Source: Thermohalobaculum sp050331335
Lineage (GTDB): Bacteria; Pseudomonadota; Alphaproteobacteria; Rhodobacterales; Rhodobacteraceae
Direction: 5' to 3'
Length of the DNA: 59,302 nt
NCBI GenBank assembly: GCA_050331335.1
Contig: JBHJGY010000002.1
Location: forward strand, 1 to 59,302
Position numbers and translations under genes: made by a program. Numbering within the stretch: the stretch's first letter is position 1; each line of letters opens with the position of its first letter. The notes below the pieces were generated by a model that saw only the letters and a program-made list of their open reading frames with translations, was not told where the DNA came from and ran no database searches. Positions 16,563 to 24,370 of the stretch are shown one piece after another.

Positions 16563-16736
16563 ATGCTGCTCGCCCTCACTTTCACTGCGGCGGCCATTTT
16601 CGGGTGGCGGCGGGCCCGCCGGCGCGGCGGCACGACCGCGGATGCGGTGCAGTACGCGCTCGCCCATGCGATCCCGGCGACGCTGTTGATGCTCGCCGCA
16701 CAAATCCTGGTGATCCGGCTTGGCCTAATTGGCTGA
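16563..16736 (+). CDS. Small two-segment membrane protein, 57 aa
   Basis: A 57-residue frame: MLLALTFTAAAIFGWRRARRRGG, a short soluble turn (TTADAVQYALAHAI) and a second hydrophobic stretch (PATLLMLAAQILVIRLGLIG). The basic cluster after the first helix predicts a cytoplasmic loop. AGGAG lies 6 bases before the ATG, and third codon positions are mainly G or C, supporting a real gene. It lies 34 bases after the DUF2927 lipoprotein and about 50 before the VWA gene, so it belongs to the same transcription unit. No family recognised. Confidence 0.72.
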   Translation: MLLALTFTAAAIFGWRRARRRGGTTADAVQYALAHAIPATLLMLAAQILVIRLGLIG

Positions 16737-16787
16737 GGATGCACGGGCCGGATGGACGGCCGGCCCGGCGCGGCGTATCAGCAAGGA

Positions 16788-17972
16788 ATGTTCCTCAAGC
16801 TTTTCTTCAGCCTCAAGGCAGCCGGTGTGCCGGTGTCGCTGCGCGAGCATCTCGCCTTCTTGGACGCGGTGCGGGCAGGGCTCGTCCTGCACGATGTCGA
16901 TGGGCTCTACCATCTTGCCCGCGTCGCTCTCGTCAAAGACGAGCGCCATTTCGACCGGTTCGACCGGGTCTTTGCCGAGGTCTTTCGCGGGTTGGAGGCA
17001 GTCGCCCCCGAGGCCGGCGAGACACCTGCGGCGCTGCCGGAGGAGTGGCTCAGACGCCTCGCCGAGAAGCACCTGACCCCCGAAGAGAAGGCCCTCGTCG
17101 AGAGCTTAGGGGGGTGGGAGGCGCTGATGGAGACGCTCAAGAAGCGCTTGGAGGAGCAGAAAGGGCGTCACCAGGGCGGCAACAAATGGATCGGTACGGC
17201 GGGCACCTCCCCCTTCGGCGCCTATGGTTACAACCCAGAAGGCGTGCGCATCGGCCAAGACAGCTCGTTCCACCGCCGTGCCGCCAAGGTCTGGGATCAG
17301 CGCCGCTTCCGCGACCTCGACGGCGATCGTGAGATCGGCACCCGCACGATCAAGCTGGCGCTTAAGCGGCTGAGACGTTGGGCCCGCGAGGGTGCGGCGG
17401 AGGAGTTCGACCTTGACGGCACCATATCGGCGACCGCCAGGGCCGGGTATCTCGACGTCCAGACCAGGCCCGAGCGGCGCAACGCTGTCAAGGTGCTGAT
17501 GCTCTTCGACGTCGGCGGCTCGATGGACGACCACGTTAAGATTGCCGAAGAGCTGTTTTCAGCCGCGCGGGCTGAATTTAAGTATCTGGAGTATTACTAC
17601 TTCCACAACTGTGTGTACGAAGGAGTATGGCGCGACAATGCCCGGCGATGGGAGGCGCAGACCCCGACTTGGGATGTTCTCAACACCTATGGGCCGGATT
17701 GGAAGCTCGTGCTCGTAGGTGATGCCTCGATGAGCCCATATGAGGTCGCGGTGCCCGGCGGGGCTAACGAGCATTGGAACGCGGAAGCCGGCGAGGTCTG
17801 GCTGCGCCGCCTCGTCGGGCGCTATCCAAATACCGTCTGGATAAACCCGGTCCCCCAGGCTCATTGGGGCTTCACACAGTCGATCCGCATGATCCGCGAG
17901 ATATTCGACGATCGCATGTACCCGATGACGCTCGCCGGGCTCGAGGCGGCGACCCGAGAGCTCGGTCGCTGA
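16788..17972 (+). CDS. CoxE-like VWA domain protein
   Basis: VWA partner of MoxR ATPases. With the family-typical start MFLKLFFSLKAAGVPVSLREHLAFLD at 16788 the protein has 394 residues; the frame is open from 16752, which adds 12 residues and may be the true start since the internal ATG has its AAGGA too close. The C-terminal VWA domain has LMLFDVGGSMDDHV around residues 237-250: the MIDAS reads D-x-G-G-S where classical domains have D-x-S-x-S, as is usual in this CoxE-like family. Following are YYFHNCVYEGVWRDNARRW and LVGDASMSPYEV. The MoxR ATPase is 2.2 kb upstream. Confidence 0.9.
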   Translation: MFLKLFFSLKAAGVPVSLREHLAFLDAVRAGLVLHDVDGLYHLARVALVKDERHFDRFDRVFAEVFRGLEAVAPEAGETPAALPEEWLRRLAEKHLTPEEKALVESLGGWEALMETLKKRLEEQKGRHQGGNKWIGTAGTSPFGAYGYNPEGVRIGQDSSFHRRAAKVWDQRRFRDLDGDREIGTRTIKLALKRLRRWAREGAAEEFDLDGTISATARAGYLDVQTRPERRNAVKVLMLFDVGGSMDDHVKIAEELFSAARAEFKYLEYYYFHNCVYEGVWRDNARRWEAQTPTWDVLNTYGPDWKLVLVGDASMSPYEVAVPGGANEHWNAEAGEVWLRRLVGRYPNTVWINPVPQAHWGFTQSIRMIREIFDDRMYPMTLAGLEAATRELGR

Positions 17973-18012
17973 GGCTTCTGCCCTGCACGGCCTCGCACGG
18001 CCCGGGGCGGCT

Positions 18013-18207
18013 TCAGAGCGGATCGGCCTTGCGCACCGCCCAGGAGATCACGGTGCCCACGAACAGCCCAACCGAGAGCCCGGCGATATTTGCGCCGATC
18101 CAAACGACCGTTGCTTCGCCGACGGCGCTTAGCCCGCCCCCGGCATTGACGAACTTGATCGCCTGATCCTGAACAGCGGCGAGGAAAGGAATGAGATCGA
18201 CCGGCAT
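18013..18207 (-). CDS. Small membrane protein, 64 aa
   Basis: A 64-residue protein (MPVDLIPFLAAVQDQAIKFVNAGGGLSAVGEATVVWIGANIAGLSVGLFVGTVISWAVRKADPL). One or two hydrophobic segments end in a short charged tail. A GGAGG 5 bases before the ATG at 18207 decides the start over an in-frame ATG at 18222. No family recognised. It converges on the VWA gene and may share a promoter region with the UPF0114 gene upstream. Confidence 0.65.
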   Translation of the reverse strand: MPVDLIPFLAAVQDQAIKFVNAGGGLSAVGEATVVWIGANIAGLSVGLFVGTVISWAVRKADPL

Positions 18208-18251
18208 GGTACCCTCCAACAAACGAGCCGGCTGCCTACACCAAAACTGGC

Positions 18252-18268
18252 TGACACCCTGAGTGTCA
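18252..18268 (-). promoter_or_regulatory. Possible promoter/operator upstream of 64-aa membrane protein
   Basis: An inverted repeat TGACAC-N5-GTGTCA lies at 18252-18268. On the minus strand its first half, together with the adjacent base, reads TTGACAC, a good -35 hexamer about 60 bases before the start at 18207. The -10 is unclear. It could be a promoter overlapped by an operator. Confidence 0.35.
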
Positions 18269-18312
18269 ACTTAGCGAGCACTGCTTAAGCAAAGGTTTCT
18301 CGCCTGAAGCCT

Positions 18313-18825
18313 TTAGCGATCGGCCCGCGCGATCCAAACGAGGGCAACCGCTGTCGCAAGCAGCACGACATGAACCACGGCGAGCCCCAACAGCCGCGCC
18401 GGATCCCCGGTTTCCCCCGCGAGCACTTCGTGCAGAAGATGGATCCCGGAAATGACGACGAGAACGACGGCGAAATGGGACTTCATCGCCTCAAGGCCAC
18501 CGGCGAAAGCGATGGCCGGCTCCTCCCCGTCCTCCTCCGCCGCGGCCCGACCCGGCGCCCGGAAGTAACTGTTGTAGAAGCCGACCACCGTCATGACGAT
18601 CAGATGCGCGACAAACACCATGTCGAGCAGGTCCAAAACCAGCAGAATGACCGAATAGCGGTCGCCTCCCTGCGGCGCCAGAACAGCTTGCACCATCGCG
18701 GCGTAGAACGAGACCAGTAGGAACACGAGCAGAAGGACGAGGCCGACGACCAAGGGCAACAGGAGCCAGACGACGACCCCGATCCCGTGTCGCAATGTCC
18801 GCGCAAGCCGCTCGTGTTTTGGCAT
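18313..18825 (-). CDS. UPF0114 (YqhA) family membrane protein
   Basis: A 170-residue inner-membrane protein with about four hydrophobic segments (VVVWLLLPLVVGLVLLLVFLLV, ILLVLDLLDMVFVAHLIVMTVVGFY, FAVVLVVISGIHLLHEVL, LAVVHVVLLATAVALVWIA). The conserved UPF0114 features, D-x-x-F/L-V-A and GFYNS(Y)F, are visible, and the loop holds an acidic stretch. Start MPKHERLARTLRHG at 18825 is preceded by a GGAGGAGG-like site; the frame is open to 18969. Function of the family is unknown. Confidence 0.85.
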   Translation of the reverse strand: MPKHERLARTLRHGIGVVVWLLLPLVVGLVLLLVFLLVSFYAAMVQAVLAPQGGDRYSVILLVLDLLDMVFVAHLIVMTVVGFYNSYFRAPGRAAAEEDGEEPAIAFAGGLEAMKSHFAVVLVVISGIHLLHEVLAGETGDPARLLGLAVVHVVLLATAVALVWIARADR

Positions 18826-18893
18826 GCCCACCCTCCTCCTCACCGGTTTTCGCCAAGCTATCAGGCCGAAACCGGGCGGCAAGGCGCGCGGGC

Positions 18894-19388
18894 TCAGAGG
18901 GCGAGGAGCGCATCGAGATCGAGTGGCGCATTCACCATCGCAAGGCGAGCCTTGGCATCGAGAGGCCACGCGTCCTTCGGCCGGTCGCGATAGAGCTCCA
19001 CGCCGTTACCATCTGGATCGTCAAGATAAATCGCCTCCGACACCCCATGATCCGCCTGGCCCGTGATCGGAATTCCCGCCGCCAGCACCCGACGCACCGC
19101 TGCGGCGAGATCGGCGCGCGAAGGATAGAGGATCGCGGTGTGATAAAGGCCGGTGTGCCCTGGCGGCGGCGGGTTCCCACCCGCGCTCTCCCAGGTGTTG
19201 AGCGCAATGTGGTGGTGATAGCCGCCGGCCGACAGGAAGGCCGCGCCGGAGGTGAGCCGCTGCATCACAGCGAGTCCCAAGACACCGGAATAAAAGGCGA
19301 TTGCCCGATCCAGATCGGCCACGCGAAGGTGAACATGGCCGATCCGGGTGGCGGCGGGGGCGGCATAGGGCGTCTCTGGCTGGGTCAT
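18894..19388 (-). CDS. VOC-family ring-cleavage-type dioxygenase/glyoxalase
   Basis: The 164-residue protein has a vicinal-oxygen-chelate fold: IGHVHLRVADLDRAIAFYSGVLGL, GGYHHHIALNTWESAGG, GLYHTAIL, and DDPDGNGVELYRDRP with the metal-ligand Glu. The HHHIALNTW segment and length match the CatE-like catechol 2,3-dioxygenase half-domain family often annotated as VOC or glyoxalase. Substrate unknown; no aromatic-degradation genes are adjacent. It stands alone, with a 1-kb gap upstream. Confidence 0.85.
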   Translation of the reverse strand: MTQPETPYAAPAATRIGHVHLRVADLDRAIAFYSGVLGLAVMQRLTSGAAFLSAGGYHHHIALNTWESAGGNPPPPGHTGLYHTAILYPSRADLAAAVRRVLAAGIPITGQADHGVSEAIYLDDPDGNGVELYRDRPKDAWPLDAKARLAMVNAPLDLDALLAL

Positions 19389-20429
19389 CTTGGGCTCCTG
19401 TCTGGTATCTCGGCAGATGTGGCGCAGACTGCGGCCTCGCTAGGGCTGCGCCGGCAAGACATCCTTCCCGTCCGCGCAAGGATCCTGCGGCCGGGGCGCG
19501 TGTGCGCAAGCACCTTCGATCGCGCGCTGCCAGGCTGCCGGGGGCGCACCCCCGGCTAGGACGCCGAAAGCCCCGCCACTTGGGAGCGCCCCGCCACACC
19601 CCCTGCTTCAGCTGTATGCGCACCGATCTTCACTGCCCGCCGTCTCGCGATCTGGCGGAGCGAGCCGATCTGCGCCCGGGCAGCCTTCCCGGCGGCCGGG
19701 TTCGTCGCCTCGGCTTGGCCCGCCGCCCCCCTGCGGCTTTTCGCCGCCAACTCGGACGCGGCGCTGGATTTGCCGGGCGGTTCTGCGCGGCTGGCGGGCC
19801 GCGCCCGGGGCTGGCGGTCGTGAACTGGAGGCTCCGGGCACTCGAGAGTTGACCACTGCTCGTGGGGGTCCTCCACGGAAATTGGGGGTAAGGCTTTGGT
19901 TGTTCGACCGGATCGTCTGGACCTATGAGGAGACTGCCGCCCGCGCGCTCGGCAACGCCGCCTGGCAACGCGATCAGGAACCCGGCCGGGTGGGTTTTGG
20001 CGCGACGCAGCTGAGCCATCCACGAAAGGGCCGGCAAGATGTCCGGGTTAACGCTTCACGGATGCTCAGCTTAGGAGATTCAACTCCTTAAAATTTTACT
20101 TCTTTGCAATATTTTAAACGATGAAACTAAACCTACGAGTAAGACACATGGGGCTGGGCGATCCCGCCCGCATCGGCGGCAATCGATGGGGCTGGATACG
20201 CCCGGGCAGCGGTGCGGCTACCCTTTCGAGGCCCGCTCCGGCGGGCGCGGGGCGAGCCATGTCACCGCCCCGGCCAGTTGGACGTCGCCGCTGATCGACA
20301 CCGAAGGCGCCCTCGGTCTCTCCCCTCCTCGCTTCGAAAGGGGTCGGCGATCTCGCAGGCAGGGCCGGACCGGAGAAGTTGCACGCCAGGGGTGATGACG
20401 CGGCCGCCCTCGCGCATTACATTCCGGTC
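19389..20429. other. 1.04-kb stretch without a supported gene; AT-rich island
   Basis: No frame here has convincing codon use or a recognisable domain; overlapping small frames on both strands look like GC-driven noise. An AT-rich island at about 20080-20155 stands out from the GC-rich surroundings. It contains a small stem AGGAG-N6-CTCCT (20073-20088), the palindrome TAAAATTTTA (20089-20098) and TTGCAA (20104-20109) with TAAACC about 18 bases further, a possible weak promoter. It could be a remnant of a lost mobile element, an sRNA region or the leader of the M48 gene. Confidence 0.4.
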
Positions 20430-21128
20430 ATGGTGAAAATATTGCTCATCGTCGCGCCGATCGCGCTCCTGGTCATATGGACGACCGTTATGTCGCGGCT
20501 GAGCGCCCAACGGCTCAAGGCCCGTTCGCGGCTGTTGAAAAACGACCAGCTCGAGCGAGCCCTGCGCCGCTTAGCCGAAACCGCAGGCGTCGAGCACATC
20601 TCGGTTCGCGTGCTTGATGAGCCGATGATTAACGGGCTCGTGACGCCGACCGGAGATATCTTCGTCACCCGCGGTCTCATCGACGCGGTTCGCGGCGGGC
20701 GCATCACGCCGCCGGAGTTTGCGTCCGTCGTCGCCCATGAGTTGGGGCATATGGCGTTGGGGCACACCCGGCGGCGCACCCTGGATGTGGCGATCGCGCA
20801 GGCGGTGCACACGGTCGTGGGCGGCCTGCTGGCTCGGCTCATTCCGGTGATTGGCTGGTATCTCGCGCGGCTTCTGAGCATGGTGTTCGTGACAACGTTG
20901 TCGCGCAAGGACGAATTCGAGGCAGACCGCTATGCAACCGCACTGATGATCCGGTCGGGATTGGGTGCTGAGCCGCAGGCGCGCATGCTGGAGAAGCTGC
21001 TCGACCTCACCCCGGGCGCCGATGCGCTCGAAGGTCCGGCCGGATGGCTTGCAAGTCACCCGCCAGTGCGCCAGCGGGCTGAGGCCATCAGGGAAAACGC
21101 CCGCCGCTGGGCAGACGCGGCCGGCTAA
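20430..21128 (+). CDS. M48-family metallopeptidase
   Basis: A membrane-anchored zinc protease of the HtpX/Ste24 clan. With the start MVKILLIVAP at 20430 the protein has 232 residues: an N-terminal hydrophobic anchor (residues 3-21), the zinc motif HELGH at 103-107, a central hydrophobic stretch (VVGGLLARLIPVIGWYLARLLSMVFV), and the third ligand region DEFEADRYA (Glu164). Compact length suggests a single-domain member. Membrane-protein quality control is the usual role of relatives. The frame is open from 20379. Confidence 0.88.
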   Translation: MVKILLIVAPIALLVIWTTVMSRLSAQRLKARSRLLKNDQLERALRRLAETAGVEHISVRVLDEPMINGLVTPTGDIFVTRGLIDAVRGGRITPPEFASVVAHELGHMALGHTRRRTLDVAIAQAVHTVVGGLLARLIPVIGWYLARLLSMVFVTTLSRKDEFEADRYATALMIRSGLGAEPQARMLEKLLDLTPGADALEGPAGWLASHPPVRQRAEAIRENARRWADAAG

Positions 21129-21148
21129 GCCGGCCTGTCGAGCAAGCG

Positions 21149-22336
21149 TCAGCCGATTTTGCGTCCCGCCGACCAGACCCCGGTGATCACCGGCAACTCG
21201 CCGATCTCGCGCACGGCGATCAGATCCGCCCGGAGGCCGGGGGCGATCTCTCCGCGGTCGTCGAGGCCCACAGCAGCTGTCGGTGCCCGGGTCACTTTGG
21301 CCACCGCCCCAGGCAGATCCCCGGTTATTCTCGCGATCCGCATCGCTCCCAGCAGCAGCGACGACGGCGCGTAGTCGGAGGAGAGAATGTCGAGCAACCC
21401 GTCTTCCAGGAGATCGGCCGCCGCTACGTTACCCGAATGGCTGCCGCCACGCAGAATGTTCGGCGCCCCCATCATCACCGGGACACCCGCCGACTTGTAG
21501 GCCCGTGCAGCTTCCAGGGTCGTGGGGAACTCTGCAAACCGCACGCCGATCGAGAGCGACTGCGCCACATGGGCTTCTGTCGTGTCGTCATGGCTTGCCA
21601 AGGCCGCGCCCAGCGCCCGCGCGCGCGCCACAACCCCGGTCTCGTGCTTGGCACCAACCTCCGACCACAACGCCTTGGTATCGGCGACGAAGGCGTCCAT
21701 CTGCGCATCGCTTAGCTTGTGCTTGCCCTGGTAATACTGGCGGTACTTTGCTTCGTTGGCGAATTGTCGCTGACCCGGGGTGTGATCCATGATCGACACG
21801 ATCCGAACCAGGGGCTCGCCGGCAAATTCGTCCATCTCTTCCAGAACCGTGTGGGAGCACAGCTCGGCTCGGATATGCAGAAGATGGTCGATCTTGAGCG
21901 CCCCGGTGCCGCGCAACCGCACGATATGCCCGGCAACCTCCCGCGCGTATCTGAGGCCCTCATGCGCCTCGACCCGGGTCTTGAGGGTGCCTGCCCGAAG
22001 CGCATCGAAAACGGTGGTGATCCCGGCCGAGGCCACCTCCCCATCATGAGCAAGCACCGCCGCGTCGCGCGGCCAATCGACCCCGGGCCTCGGCCGCAGG
22101 TGCTTCTCCAGATTGTCGGGGTGCAGCTCGACCAGCCCGGGCATCAGCAAGGCCCCGTCGCAGTCGATCGCGCCGGCCGGCAGGGACGCGCCCTGCGCCA
22201 GATCGACGATCCGACCCGCCGCAATTCGCAGGCTGCCAGGAACGACTTGGTCGCGCAAAACCAGCCGCGCATTGCCCAGGACGAGTTCCGCTTGCGTGTC
22301 CGCCCGGCGGGGCGGTGCCATCTCCGTCATTGACAT
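21149..22336 (-). CDS. phnM: PhnM: alpha-D-ribose 1-methylphosphonate 5-triphosphate diphosphatase
   Basis: PhnM releases pyrophosphate from the activated phosphonate to give ribose 1-alkylphosphonate 5-phosphate, the substrate of C-P lyase. The 395-residue amidohydrolase-fold protein has GLVELHPDNLEKHLRPRPGV near the N-terminus, DHTPGQRQF, SHDDTTEAHVAQS, GAPNILRGGSHSGN and LSSDYAPSSLL with the final Asp ligand. The start MSMTEM at 22336 has AGGAG 7 bases upstream; the frame is open to 22597. It is separated from the other minus-strand phn genes by a plus-strand DUF1045 gene and must have its own promoter in 22337-22404 or be read through. Confidence 0.95.
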   Translation of the reverse strand: MSMTEMAPPRRADTQAELVLGNARLVLRDQVVPGSLRIAAGRIVDLAQGASLPAGAIDCDGALLMPGLVELHPDNLEKHLRPRPGVDWPRDAAVLAHDGEVASAGITTVFDALRAGTLKTRVEAHEGLRYAREVAGHIVRLRGTGALKIDHLLHIRAELCSHTVLEEMDEFAGEPLVRIVSIMDHTPGQRQFANEAKYRQYYQGKHKLSDAQMDAFVADTKALWSEVGAKHETGVVARARALGAALASHDDTTEAHVAQSLSIGVRFAEFPTTLEAARAYKSAGVPVMMGAPNILRGGSHSGNVAAADLLEDGLLDILSSDYAPSSLLLGAMRIARITGDLPGAVAKVTRAPTAAVGLDDRGEIAPGLRADLIAVREIGELPVITGVWSAGRKIG

Positions 22337-22404
22337 CGACTGTCTCCTCGTCATGGGTCGCCAGTGCGCCGGATCGGGCGCGTCTTGGGCGAGCGGGGTG
22401 CGGG

Positions 22405-23100
22405 ATGGAGCAGACCGGGTATCTGCGTTACGCGGTCTACTGGGCGCCAGAGGCCGGGTCCAGCCTTGCTGGACTGGGCGCAGCTTGGCTCGGCTGGGAC
22501 GCCGAGGCCCGGGCGCCGGCTGCGTTGGCTGTCCCGCCAGCGGGGGTCGATCTCGCGGAGCTGACGCAGGCACCACGCCGCTACGGCTTTCACGCAACGC
22601 TCAAGCCGCCGTTCTCCCTCACGCCCGGCGCGACGCTGGATGGGCTTCGCGCGGCGCTCGATGCCTGTGTCGGCGCGCAGCCCGCCTTCGCCGCCGAGCT
22701 CGTTGTGGCATGCGATCTTGGCTTCTGTGCGCTGCGCCCCGCAGCCCCTTGCCCGTCCCTTAACGCGCTCGCCGCTGCAGCCGTTACCCAGCTCGACCGC
22801 TTCAGAGCGCCCCCGACCGAGGCCGAGCTTGCAAAGCGGCGCGCGCGACCGCTCAGTTCTGCGCAGGACGCCTATCTCACGGCATGGGGCTATCCCTATG
22901 TCCTGGAGGAATTTCGGTTTCATCTGACGCTGAGCCGGCGGCTCGCACCCGACGAGGAAGGCCCGGTGACCATCGCCGCGCGCACTGTCTTCGGCCCGGC
23001 TCTTGGCGCACCGATCGCCTTTCGGGACGTCTGCCTCTTCGGCGATCCGGGCGGCGGCCGGCCGTTCCATCTGCTCTCCCGTCATGCGCTTTCGGGCTGA
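22405..23100 (+). CDS. DUF1045 2H-phosphoesterase of phosphonate loci
   Basis: The 231-residue protein belongs to the phosphonate-operon-associated DUF1045 family. Two HxT motifs, RRYGFHATLKPPF (His63, Thr65) and EEFRFHLTLSRRL (His173, Thr175), are the hallmarks of the 2H phosphoesterase superfamily, whose members open cyclic phosphates including ribose 1'',2''-cyclic phosphate of ADP-ribose. By inference it may hydrolyse 5-phosphoribosyl 1,2-cyclic phosphate, the product of PhnJ, in place of PhnP, which is missing from this locus. It lies opposite to its neighbours: divergent from phnM and overlapping the 3' end of phnN by 19 bases. Confidence 0.88.
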   Translation: MEQTGYLRYAVYWAPEAGSSLAGLGAAWLGWDAEARAPAALAVPPAGVDLAELTQAPRRYGFHATLKPPFSLTPGATLDGLRAALDACVGAQPAFAAELVVACDLGFCALRPAAPCPSLNALAAAAVTQLDRFRAPPTEAELAKRRARPLSSAQDAYLTAWGYPYVLEEFRFHLTLSRRLAPDEEGPVTIAARTVFGPALGAPIAFRDVCLFGDPGGGRPFHLLSRHALSG

Positions 23101-23642
23101 AGCGCCTCGAGGAAAGCCTCGACGGCGGCTTCGATCGGCCCGTCATTGACGATGACCCGAACATCCGGGCCCGCTGGCTGAGGTGCCGAACCGGCCCGCG
23201 CCAGCCGGGCCGCGATGTCTGACGCGGTCTCCCGACCCCGCTGGGCCAGACGCCGGGCGAGCACCTCGACCGGAGCATCGATCACCAGCACCCGAACAGG
23301 CGCAAAGCGCTGCCGCGCTTCGGCCACCACCGCGCGCGAGACATTCACAAGGACGCTCTCGCCCCGTGCGAGCGCCGCCGCGGCCTCTACCGGGATCCCG
23401 TATGCCAGCCCATGGGCCCGCCAAGCGAGCATAAACCCGCCGGCCGCCTCCAGCGCGTCGAAAGCCGCGTCACCCACGGCCATGATCGGCTCGCCTCCCG
23501 CATCGGCGGCTCGGGTGACCACGCGTTGCGGCACCCAAAGATCCGGCCGGCGCGCCGCGGCCTGTGCGATCAGCGTGTCTTTCCCCGCCCCAGATGGGCC
23601 GACCACGAGAAACAGCGTCCCGCGGCTGCCCCGCCCGGTCAT
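23082..23642 (-). CDS. phnN: Ribose 1,5-bisphosphate phosphokinase PhnN
   Basis: PhnN phosphorylates ribose 1,5-bisphosphate to PRPP, the last step of the C-P lyase route. The 186-residue protein resembles guanylate kinase: Walker A VVGPSGAGKDTL near residue 14, RVVTRAADAGGEPIMAV (the PhnN-type substrate loop), AWRAHGLAYGIP, and VLVNVSRAVV followed by LVIDAPVEVLARRL. Its ATG overlaps the phnL stop by four bases (ATGA), so it is translated with phnL. Confidence 0.95.
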   Translation of the reverse strand: MTGRGSRGTLFLVVGPSGAGKDTLIAQAAARRPDLWVPQRVVTRAADAGGEPIMAVGDAAFDALEAAGGFMLAWRAHGLAYGIPVEAAAALARGESVLVNVSRAVVAEARQRFAPVRVLVIDAPVEVLARRLAQRGRETASDIAARLARAGSAPQPAGPDVRVIVNDGPIEAAVEAFLEALQPESA

Positions 23643-24349
23643 AGGGCTGCCTCGGCGGAGGCCGGGGCGGCCGGCGCGAACCGACCGACATCGACCTCGC
23701 GATCGCAGATTTCCGCGCGGGCCGCAGCATCATGGAAGATCCCCAAGATGGCGGTGCCCCCCGCCTTAGCCTCTTGGATCAGACCCAGCACTTCGGCTCG
23801 GTTGGCCGCATCGAGGCTCGCAGTCGGCTCGTCGAGCAAAAGCGCGGGATAGGGATGGGCAAAACCACGCGCGATGTTCACCCGCTGTTGCTCGCCACCG
23901 GAGAAGGTCAGCGGCGACAGGCCCCAGAGCCGCTCGGGTATGTTGAGGCGCGCGAGCAGTTTCTTGGCCCGGGCCTCGGCAACCGCGGCCCCGACCCCGA
24001 CCGCCCGGCACGGCTCGGCGATCACCTCCAGCGCAGGCACCCGGGGCACCACGCGCAGGAACTGACTGACATAACCGAGGGTGCGCTGCCGCAGAGCAAG
24101 GACCACCCGCGGCTCAGCGCCGACGATCTCGGTGCCTGCGACGCGGACCGAGCCGGCATCGGCGCGATAGTTGCCATAGACGATGCGCATCAGCGTCGAC
24201 TTACCCGCACCGGACGGCCCGGCCAGCGCCACGCATTCCCCCGCCGCGACACTGAGCGACGCGCCTAAGAGCACGGGCAACCGCGCGCCACCTTGCGTGT
24301 GCAGCGTAAAGGTCTTCGAGACGTCGTCGACCGCGATTATCGGTGCCAT
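23639..24349 (-). CDS. phnL: PhnL, ABC-type ATPase of the C-P lyase complex
   Basis: PhnL is an ABC-type ATPase required, with PhnG, H and I, for making ribose 1-alkylphosphonate 5-triphosphate; it is not a transporter subunit. The 236-residue protein has Walker A LAGPSGAGKSTL, the Q-loop region YVSQFLRVVPRVPALEVIAEP, signature LTFSGGEQQRVNIARG and Walker B ALLLDEPTASLD, followed by an H-loop region ILGIFHD. It follows phnK by 21 bases and overlaps phnN. Confidence 0.95.
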   Translation of the reverse strand: MAPIIAVDDVSKTFTLHTQGGARLPVLLGASLSVAAGECVALAGPSGAGKSTLMRIVYGNYRADAGSVRVAGTEIVGAEPRVVLALRQRTLGYVSQFLRVVPRVPALEVIAEPCRAVGVGAAVAEARAKKLLARLNIPERLWGLSPLTFSGGEQQRVNIARGFAHPYPALLLDEPTASLDAANRAEVLGLIQEAKAGGTAILGIFHDAAARAEICDREVDVGRFAPAAPASAEAAL

Positions 24350-24370
24350 CTGTCCTCCGTCGAGCCTTTC

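Noticed and set aside
19630..20037. 135-aa minus-strand frame in the 1-kb gap
   Set aside because: Low-complexity Arg/Pro/Ala composition, no domain and competing frames of equal quality.
22337..22597. N-terminal extension of the phnM frame
   Set aside because: The extension is Arg/Pro-rich and antisense to DUF1045; AGGAG favours the start at 22336.
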